Of a DNA stretch of 11,341 nt, positions 6,400 to 11,341 are shown piece by piece. The stretch covers positions 1-11,341 of the forward strand of contig VFHG01000132.1 in NCBI GenBank assembly GCA_009392075.1. Direction: 5' to 3'. The position numbers and the translations under genes were made by a program. The stretch is from SAR202 cluster bacterium (GTDB lineage: Bacteria > Chloroflexota > Dehalococcoidia > UBA3495). How positions within the stretch are numbered: the stretch's first letter is position 1; every line of letters begins with the position of its first letter. The notes beneath the pieces were generated by a model that was not told the origin of the DNA, ran no database searches, and worked only from the letters and a program-made list of their open reading frames with translations.

Positions 6400-7533
6400 T
6401 TAGGGGCTAAGCAGGAACAATCGCACCGCCCGCTCCGCCGTCCCCTCCAGCATCGCTCCGGTCCGGCTCAACGCCTGTTGAAAGGACATGGCGCCGTCGG
6501 AGATGCACAGTATCGACGCCACACCGTGTTGGTACAGTTCTTCGTGGCCCTCGCCCAAGCTGCCAGCCAGCAGGACTGTTGGCACACTGTGGGCCTTGGC
6601 ATGGCGTGCCACGCCGACCGGGGCTTTGTCGAATACCGTGGACCGGTCGGCCCGCCCCTCTCCAGTAATAACCAGGTCCGCCCCGGCCAGGTGGCGGTCA
6701 AAATCCAGGACCTCGCAGACCATATCGATGCCCGATTGTATCTTCGCTCCGGCGAATGCGATCAGCCCCGCTCCCAGTCCTCCAGCAGCGCCGCCCCCAG
6801 GGATGTCCAAAACATCGTAACCGGTATCTTTCTTGACCACCTGGGCGAAATTGAGCAGTGCAGCGTCCAGCTCGGCTACAACGTCTTTCGAAGCGCCTTT
6901 TTGGGGGCCAAAGATCGCCGAAGCGCCGGTCGGACCGCACAGCGGGTTAGTGACGTCTGTGGCGGCTATGATCTCCATGTCCGTGAGACGCGGTAGCAGC
7001 CCCGAGGTATCGAGCCGGTCCAAGCTGACCAAGGCAGCGCCGCCGGGGGGCAGGGTGTTGCCGCGAGAGTCAAGGAATCGAGCTCCCAAAGCGGTGGCCA
7101 TACCGGCGCCGGCATCGTTGGTGGCGCTGCCGCCCAGTCCCACGATCACCCGGTTAAAGCCCTTTTCCGCCGCTTCTTTCAATATCTGGCCGGTGCCCAG
7201 GGTGGTGGTTACCCTGGGGTTGCGCCTCCGGGGCGGCATCATAGCCAACCCCGAGGCCCTGGCCATCTCGATCACGGCGGTGCGTCCGTCGCCCATGACG
7301 CCCCATTGGGCCTCCACCTGCTGGTTTATAGGCCCTGTAACGGTGCTGGTGAATATCTCGCCGCCGGTGGCATCGACCAGGGCATGCAGCGTCCCGTCCC
7401 CGCCGTCGGCAACTGGGAGCAGCACGGTTTCGGCCTCGGGAGCGGCCGCCAAGACCCCTCGGGCGATGGCGCGGGCGGCTTCAAGACCAGAGATGCCGCC
7501 TTTGAACCCCTGAGGGGCGATTATTATCTTCAT
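6400..7533 (-). CDS. Glycerate 2-kinase (GlxK/GarK family)
   Basis: This is a 377-residue enzyme of the usual family length (about 370-380). Signature blocks appear in order: APQGFKG (6-12, family APDSFKG), PVADGGDGT (40-48), GLGGSATNDAGAG (132-144), DVTNPLCGPTGAS (193-205), PGGGAAGGLGAG (245-256) and ITGEGRADRST (289-299). It phosphorylates D-glycerate with ATP to 2-phosphoglycerate, linking glycerate/glyoxylate or sugar-acid breakdown to glycolysis. ATG 7533 gives the canonical MKIIIAP start. A GTG 26 codons upstream (7611) would add a non-family extension. No clear Shine-Dalgarno is visible before 7533. The 3' end faces the CoA transferase with only 15 nt between stops and no hairpin in between. 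It is divergent from the M20 genes. The DS to QG change in the first motif is a modest departure from the family consensus. Confidence 0.95.
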   Translation of the reverse strand: MKIIIAPQGFKGGISGLEAARAIARGVLAAAPEAETVLLPVADGGDGTLHALVDATGGEIFTSTVTGPINQQVEAQWGVMGDGRTAVIEMARASGLAMMPPRRRNPRVTTTLGTGQILKEAAEKGFNRVIVGLGGSATNDAGAGMATALGARFLDSRGNTLPPGGAALVSLDRLDTSGLLPRLTDMEIIAATDVTNPLCGPTGASAIFGPQKGASKDVVAELDAALLNFAQVVKKDTGYDVLDIPGGGAAGGLGAGLIAFAGAKIQSGIDMVCEVLDFDRHLAGADLVITGEGRADRSTVFDKAPVGVARHAKAHSVPTVLLAGSLGEGHEELYQHGVASILCISDGAMSFQQALSRTGAMLEGTAERAVRLFLLSP

Positions 7534-7602
7534 AACTGTGCTTGGAAAGAGTGAAGCAAAGTGAAATATGAGCCTAGTTTTGGCCTCAGCCACGACCCGG
7601 CC

Positions 7603-7608
7603 ATTATA
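7603..7608 (-). promoter_or_regulatory. Candidate -10 element for the glycerate kinase gene
   Basis: A perfect TATAAT on the minus strand lies about 70 nt upstream of the glycerate kinase ATG, inside the 178-bp divergent region (7534-7711). No good -35 hexamer is found at 16-18 nt, so this rests on the -10 match alone. On the plus strand TACAAT (7642-7647) could serve the M20 gene, also without a matching -35. Confidence 0.35.
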
Positions 7609-7711
7609 CACTCCGGGATACCCATCACAGGCTGCCTTTGTTACAATTTAACCCGCCGTTGGGAGCCCGATCAAAACCTTGCCGGAAAGCGGCTTAATTG
7701 GAGATTGCTCA

Positions 7712-9040
7712 ATGCCCTCGAAAGAGGACCTGAAACGCAAAGCCGCGGAGATCATCGACGCCAGGGCCGATGAACTCGTCGCTCTGGCCAAAACGATTCT
7801 GAAGAACCCTGAGCCTGGGTTCCGCGAGTTTAAGACCGCCAACTTGGTTGCCCAGCAGTTCGCCGAATTGGGTATGCAGCCCAAAAGCGGCCTGGGCATA
7901 ACCGGTGTGAAGGCTGAGACGGCGGGCAGTAGTCCTGGCCCAACACTGGCTGTGTTGGGAGAACTGGACTCTCTGATCGTATCCCAGCACCCACACGCCG
8001 ACCCAGAAACAAACGCGGCCCACGCCTGTGGACATCACTGCCAAATAGCCATGATGCTAGGCGCGGCCACGGCTCTTACAAACTCAGACGTGCTGGATTC
8101 TCTGGCGGGACGCATCGCTTTCATGGCTGTCCCGGCCGAGGAGTACATCGAGATCGAATACCGGGACGGACTGCGCCGGGAAGGCAAGATCGAGTTCCTG
8201 GGCGGCAAACCGGAACTGGTCCGGCTTGGCGAGTTCGACGACGTCCACATGGCGATGATGCTGCACACCACCAGCAACCCCGCTGAAAAGCTGATGTGCA
8301 TCAGCAACACCAACAACGGCACGGTGGCCAAGCGCATCCAGTTCATCGGCCGGGCCTCCCACGCGGGAGGGGCGCCGCACCTAGGCATCAACGCCTTGAA
8401 CGCCGCAATGATGGCCATGACGGCCATCAACTTCAACCGTGAGACATTCAGGGACGAGGACAGCATCCGCGTCCACCCCATCATCACCAAGGGCGGTGAA
8501 GCGGTTAGCGCAGTGCCGGCCGATGTGCGCATGGAAACATTCGTCCGGGGTCGCACCCTAGAGGCGCTCATGGACGCCAACATGAAGGTTGACCGGGCTC
8601 TCCGGGCCGGGGCCATGGCGGTGGGCGCTGAGGTCAAGATTCAGACCATCCCCGGCTACATGCCCCTGCAGCAGAACAAGGCCATGGCGGAGATTTTCAG
8701 GGCCAACGCCGCCGACCTGGTCGGCGAGGAGAATGTTGGCTACGTGGACCACCGGGGCGGTTCCACCGATATGGGAGACATCAGCCACCTGATGCCGGTC
8801 ATCCACCCCTACGTGGGCGGCGCCACCGGCCTGGGCCACGGCGCGACCTATGTTATCGAAGACTACGACTTGGCCGTGATAAAAGGGGCCAAGGCCATCG
8901 CCTACACGGTCATCGACCTACTAGGCGACAACGCCTCCCACGGCAACAGCATCGTCGGAGGGCAACGGCCGGACATGTCCATCCCCGAATACCTGAAATT
9001 CATGCGCAGCCTAGCCTCGGAAGAGACCTACAAGAGCTAG
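7712..9040 (+). CDS. M20-family metallo-amidohydrolase, AbgB/carboxypeptidase-like (first of a tandem pair)
   Basis: This is a 442-residue zinc-dependent M20 hydrolase. Metal-site blocks are GELDSL (83-88), AHACGHH (103-109), the catalytic PAEE (141-144), MMLHT (182-186) and GHG (375-377). The satellite/dimerisation domain begins with GRASHAGG.PHLGINALNA (213-230). GGSTDMGDISH (349-359) resembles the GSTDVGDVS block of p-aminobenzoyl-glutamate hydrolase AbgB and related N-acyl-amino-acid hydrolases. It should hydrolyse an amide bond of a peptide-like or N-acyl/aryl-glutamate substrate in the cytoplasm; no signal peptide is visible. ATG 7712 is preceded by GGAG (7700-7703) at 8 nt. An upstream in-frame TTG at 7679 is less likely. 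It is followed after 44 nt by a close paralog, and the pair is probably one transcript. Confidence 0.92.
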   Translation: MPSKEDLKRKAAEIIDARADELVALAKTILKNPEPGFREFKTANLVAQQFAELGMQPKSGLGITGVKAETAGSSPGPTLAVLGELDSLIVSQHPHADPETNAAHACGHHCQIAMMLGAATALTNSDVLDSLAGRIAFMAVPAEEYIEIEYRDGLRREGKIEFLGGKPELVRLGEFDDVHMAMMLHTTSNPAEKLMCISNTNNGTVAKRIQFIGRASHAGGAPHLGINALNAAMMAMTAINFNRETFRDEDSIRVHPIITKGGEAVSAVPADVRMETFVRGRTLEALMDANMKVDRALRAGAMAVGAEVKIQTIPGYMPLQQNKAMAEIFRANAADLVGEENVGYVDHRGGSTDMGDISHLMPVIHPYVGGATGLGHGATYVIEDYDLAVIKGAKAIAYTVIDLLGDNASHGNSIVGGQRPDMSIPEYLKFMRSLASEETYKS

Positions 9041-9045
9041 TAGCC

Positions 9046-9096
9046 CATGACCACACCTACCCTTTTATCAGAGCCGCATAATACATGACCACACCT
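9046..9096 (+). repeat. Duplicated start segment with a 13-codon mini-ORF ahead of the second M20 gene
   Basis: CATGACCACACCT occurs at 9046-9058 and again at 9084-9096 (period 38). The first copy opens ATG 9047, encoding MTTPTLLSEPHNT, whose TGA (9086-9088) overlaps the ATG (9085) of the real gene as ATGA. The real gene begins MTTPSLS. This may be a decayed duplicate of the gene start, or a short coupling/leader peptide. Neither ATG has a strong Shine-Dalgarno. The repeat itself is plain in the sequence; translation of the mini-ORF is a guess. Confidence 0.5.
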
Positions 9097-10443
9097 TCAC
9101 TTTCAGTCGAAGAGCTCAAGAAACTCGCCTGCGAGACCATCGAGAAGCGCAAGAAGGAGATCGTGGGCCTTGCCCAGCAGGTCCTGGCCAATCCCGAGGC
9201 CGGCTTTCGTGAAGTGAAGACCGCCCAGTTGGTCGCCGAGAAATTTCAGGAATTGGGCATCTCCCACCAGAGCGGACTGGCCCTCACTGGACTTAAAGGA
9301 CGCATCAAGGGCGGCGCGGGGGACGGCCCGTCGGTGGCCGTGATCGGTGAACTAGATTCCCTGGTGGTAACCGAGCACCCCCACGCCGACCCCGACACCG
9401 GCGCGGCCCACGCCTGCGGCCACCACTGTCAAATCGGCATGATGTTGGGAGCGACCATGGGTCTTTTGACCCCTGAGGTCACTGCTCAGCTAGCTGGGGA
9501 AATAGTGCCCTTCGCCGTTCCTGCTGAGGAGTTCATCGAGGTCGAGCAACGGCTGGAGATGAGGAATCAGGGCAAACTGGAATTCCTAGGGGGCAAGCAA
9601 GAGCTGATCCGGCTCGGCGAGTTCGACGATGTGGACATCGCAATGATGTGCCACACCGCCAGCGACATGGGCGAACGGCGGTTCGCCATGGGCGGGACCA
9701 GCAACGGCCACGTCGTGAAGTTCGTGAGGTACACCGGCGTCGGCGCCCATGCCGGCAGCCTGCCCCACCGTGGTGTCAACGCCCTGAACGCGGCCTCCTT
9801 CGCCATCCAGGCCATCAACGCACTCCGGGAGACCCACCGAGCCGACGACACCGTCCGCATCCACGGGATAATGACCAGGGGAGGCGAGGCGGTCAGCGCA
9901 GTTCCATCCGACGTAAGGCTGGAGTGGCGTGTCCGATCCGCGACTCCCAAAGTTGTGGTTGAGAATTCCGAAGCGGTGGACCGTTGTTTCCGGGCTGGGG
10001 CTATGGCCGTCGGAGCATCGGTGAACATCACCACCATTCCGGGCTATCTGCCCATGCGCCACGACACCAAGTTACAAGACATCTTTAGGCGCACGGCAAT
10101 CGGTCTGTTGGGAGAACAGAGCACGTTGGTGATGCCGGCCCGCCGCAACCGGGGCGGGTCCACAGACATGGGAGACCTGAGCCACATCATGCCTGCCTGC
10201 CATCCCTACACCGCCGGAGCGGTCGGCCCGGGACACAGCAAGGAGTACGTCATCACCGACTACGAGTCGGCGGTGATTGTCCCGGCCAAAATCATGGCCA
10301 TGGTGGTGATTGAACTCCTGGCTGACGGGGCCAAGCGGGCCAAAGAGGTGAAAGCCAATCACCGGCCGCTGTTGACCAAGCAAGCCTACGTAAAATTTCA
10401 GCGGGAACGGGCAGAGATTACCGAATTCGACGGGGCAGCTTAA
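9085..10443 (+). CDS. M20-family metallo-amidohydrolase, AbgB/carboxypeptidase-like (second of a tandem pair)
   Basis: This 452-residue protein is paralogous to its upstream neighbour along the whole length. For example, 28 of 36 residues match over the block from LDSL to the end of the HACGHH helix. The metal-site and catalytic blocks are all retained: GELDSL (88-93), HACGHH (109-114), PAEE (146-149), CH (189-190), RGGSTDMGDLSH (356-367) and GPGH (381-384). It is therefore probably active. Differences cluster in the lid domain (GVGAHAGSLPHRGVNALN) and in an insertion near residues 347-356 (LVMPARRNRG), which may change substrate preference or heteromer formation. ATG 9085 is the only start giving the family N-terminus; its ribosome site is weak, consistent with coupling to upstream translation. 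A 47-bp gap follows before the convergent thioesterase, without a recognisable terminator. Confidence 0.92.
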   Translation: MTTPSLSVEELKKLACETIEKRKKEIVGLAQQVLANPEAGFREVKTAQLVAEKFQELGISHQSGLALTGLKGRIKGGAGDGPSVAVIGELDSLVVTEHPHADPDTGAAHACGHHCQIGMMLGATMGLLTPEVTAQLAGEIVPFAVPAEEFIEVEQRLEMRNQGKLEFLGGKQELIRLGEFDDVDIAMMCHTASDMGERRFAMGGTSNGHVVKFVRYTGVGAHAGSLPHRGVNALNAASFAIQAINALRETHRADDTVRIHGIMTRGGEAVSAVPSDVRLEWRVRSATPKVVVENSEAVDRCFRAGAMAVGASVNITTIPGYLPMRHDTKLQDIFRRTAIGLLGEQSTLVMPARRNRGGSTDMGDLSHIMPACHPYTAGAVGPGHSKEYVITDYESAVIVPAKIMAMVVIELLADGAKRAKEVKANHRPLLTKQAYVKFQRERAEITEFDGAA

Positions 10444-10490
10444 TTTAGCCCAAAAACGTATGGAAAAGCCTGAAGAAATCGTGAATTCAC

Positions 10491-10946
10491 CTAATCACGC
10501 GAGGGCATCTTTGGCAGGTCGGTACACAGAGAAGCAGTAAGTCCTTCTCGCACGGGAGGCGGCAGCGATGTAGGCTGTTGGCTCCCATCTAGCCACACTT
10601 GCACGGAATGGGCAGCGGCAATCAGTGCACCGTCGCTCTCACGCCAAATTCGATAGACCAACTGGAAACTGCTGCGGCCGACAGCGTGCGTTGCGGTCCA
10701 GATCGACAGCACATCACCGTAAAATGAAGGGGCCAAATATCGACAGGTATTTTCCGCCAAGGCGAAGAGGTTATCATCCTGGGAGCCCCGCGGGCGCCAT
10801 ACGCCGAGACGGGCTAAATGCTCCAGGCGAGACTGGTGAAAATACTCAAAGTAGACGGCGTTATTTACATTCCGGTCCGCATCCATATCTGCGGGACGAA
10901 CGGTCAGTTGTGTAATAGTGACATGCGAGCAGGGTTCAGTTGACAT
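10491..10946 (-). CDS. Hotdog-fold acyl-CoA thioesterase (4HBT/FadM-YbgC type)
   Basis: This is a 151-residue single hotdog domain. The N-terminal strand and helix VRPADMDADRNVNNAVYFEY (16-35) match the R-x-x-D-x-D-x-x-GHVNNxxY signature of 4-hydroxybenzoyl-CoA and long-chain acyl-CoA thioesterases. The Asp pair is present, but GH is replaced by RN (25-26). The rest follows the fold: a strand with CRYLAPSFYGDVL (68-80), then SSFQLVYRIW (92-101) and AAAHSVQVWLD (110-120). It likely hydrolyses an acyl- or aryl-CoA in the cytoplasm. ATG 10946 follows GGGAGG by 4 nt on the minus strand; in-frame starts at 10967 and 11006 lack such a site. The gene lies 83 nt downstream of the membrane kinase-like gene on the same strand. 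Confidence 0.85.
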   Translation of the reverse strand: MSTEPCSHVTITQLTVRPADMDADRNVNNAVYFEYFHQSRLEHLARLGVWRPRGSQDDNLFALAENTCRYLAPSFYGDVLSIWTATHAVGRSSFQLVYRIWRESDGALIAAAHSVQVWLDGSQQPTSLPPPVREGLTASLCTDLPKMPSRD

Positions 10947-11029
10947 TGGCCCTCCCGTTGGTGGCATCAATGTATCATGCTCGGCCCTGGCGGCCAGCGT
11001 CACCATGGATTTTGTTCACGGCCGCTTAA

Positions 11030-11341
11030 CTAAACTCCCAGCAGGAACATGGCTGTACCGGCCAGCAATGGTATCGCCAGGTTGTCATCGGGCGGAATGG
11101 ATGCCAGCTCCACCACCCCGGCCACTGCAACCCCCACCCAAAGCGCCCAATGATGGTCAATGCCGTCTGCCGCCAATAACACCGCGACTGCCGCCGCCCC
11201 AACTCCGATGAACGCTGCAGTGCCTCCGGGAGACTTGCCTAATATCCTTGGGCCTGGCATGCGTCGTCCCATCATCGCCGCTGTCGGGTCGCCTAGGGAC
11301 AAGAAAAACATGACCGGGATACCCACTTCTTTCCCGTACAG
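11030..11341 (-). CDS. Dolichol/phytol kinase- or CDP-diglyceride-synthase-like membrane protein, C-terminal part (5' end outside window)
   Basis: The frame is open to the right edge, so only the last 103 residues are seen. GDPTAAMMGRR (17-27), KSPGGTAAF (36-44) and a late DDNLAIPL (85-92) match the GD.xA.xxGRR, K(S/T)xxG and DN(L/F)xxP blocks of the phytol kinase, dolichol kinase (SEC59) and CTP:phosphatidate cytidylyltransferase superfamily. These blocks lie between predicted membrane helices at about 42-58, 66-82 and 89-103. Such enzymes are integral membrane proteins that use CTP to phosphorylate polyprenols or phytol, or to make CDP-diacylglycerol. The KSPGG and DNL blocks favour the kinase branch. 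An internal GTG at 11326 exists, but the reading continues upstream with family-like sequence, so it is not the true start. Confidence 0.8.
   Translation of the reverse strand: MYGKEVGIPVMFFLSLGDPTAAMMGRRMPGPRILGKSPGGTAAFIGVGAAAVAVLLAADGIDHHWALWVGVAVAGVVELASIPPDDNLAIPLLAGTAMFLLGV

Noticed and set aside
6833..7513. 226-codon open frame on the plus strand inside the glycerate kinase gene
   Set aside because: It lies antisense to an intact glycerate kinase with all its motifs; the composition is low-complexity Ala/Ser/Pro, typical of a shadow frame.
10481..10490. Perfect palindrome GTGAATTCAC between the convergent M20 and thioesterase genes
   Set aside because: Ten bases with no loop or T-tract is not a terminator, and such palindromes occur by chance.

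Overview
The window is a gene-dense, GC-rich bacterial segment that reads as ordinary central/catabolic metabolism. There are no RNA genes, CRISPR arrays, insertion sequences or phage genes, and no gene-free stretch exceeds about 300 bases. The gene set suggests an environmental heterotroph: an Fe-S/LUD lactate oxidation operon, a CaiB-type CoA transferase, paired M20 amidohydrolases, a HEPN/nucleotidyltransferase pair and a polyprenol/phytol-kinase-like membrane protein. Chloroflexota (SAR202/Dehalococcoidia-like) is my best guess from protein style and content. This is inference only, because no rRNA or marker gene is present.

Layout. Positions 2-469 (+) hold the C-terminal end of a thiamine-diphosphate-dependent decarboxylase/synthase, closed by a very strong bidirectional hairpin terminator at 480-530. 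Facing it is a PaiB-family FMN-binding split-barrel protein (1164-544, -). A 127-bp divergent intergenic region with an 11-bp direct repeat at 21-bp period separates paiB from a rightward run of seemingly co-oriented genes: lutA (1292), lutB (2067, TTG start), lutC (3526, GTG start overlapping lutB), a nucleotidyltransferase-fold protein with degraded catalytic residues (4401), a HEPN-domain protein (4738) and a CaiB-like family III CoA transferase (5140-6384). The junctions within this run are tight (13 nt, -14 nt, 116 nt, -8 nt, 0 nt).

A glycerate 2-kinase (7533-6400, -) converges on the CoA transferase. From the 178-bp divergent region upstream of it run two tandem paralogous M20/AbgB-like metallo-amidohydrolases (7712-9040 and 9085-10443, +). 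A 13-codon mini-ORF sits in the gap between them and repeats the start of the second gene. The right end carries two leftward genes: a hotdog-fold acyl-CoA thioesterase (10946-10491) and the C-terminal part of a dolichol/phytol kinase-like integral membrane protein (11341-11030).

How the genes fit together. LutABC should oxidise L-lactate to pyruvate and glycerate kinase should feed glycerate into glycolysis. The CoA transferase, thioesterase and TPP enzyme handle acyl-CoA or 2-keto acids, and the M20 enzymes release amino acids or aryl amines from N-acyl/peptidic substrates. Together this looks like scavenging of small organic acids and amides. The least expected element is the HEPN/degenerate-nucleotidyltransferase pair placed between lutC and the CoA transferase and abutting the latter's start codon. 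I did not find a convincing new system; the points most worth checking are that pair, the divergent direct repeat and the mini-ORF between the M20 paralogs.
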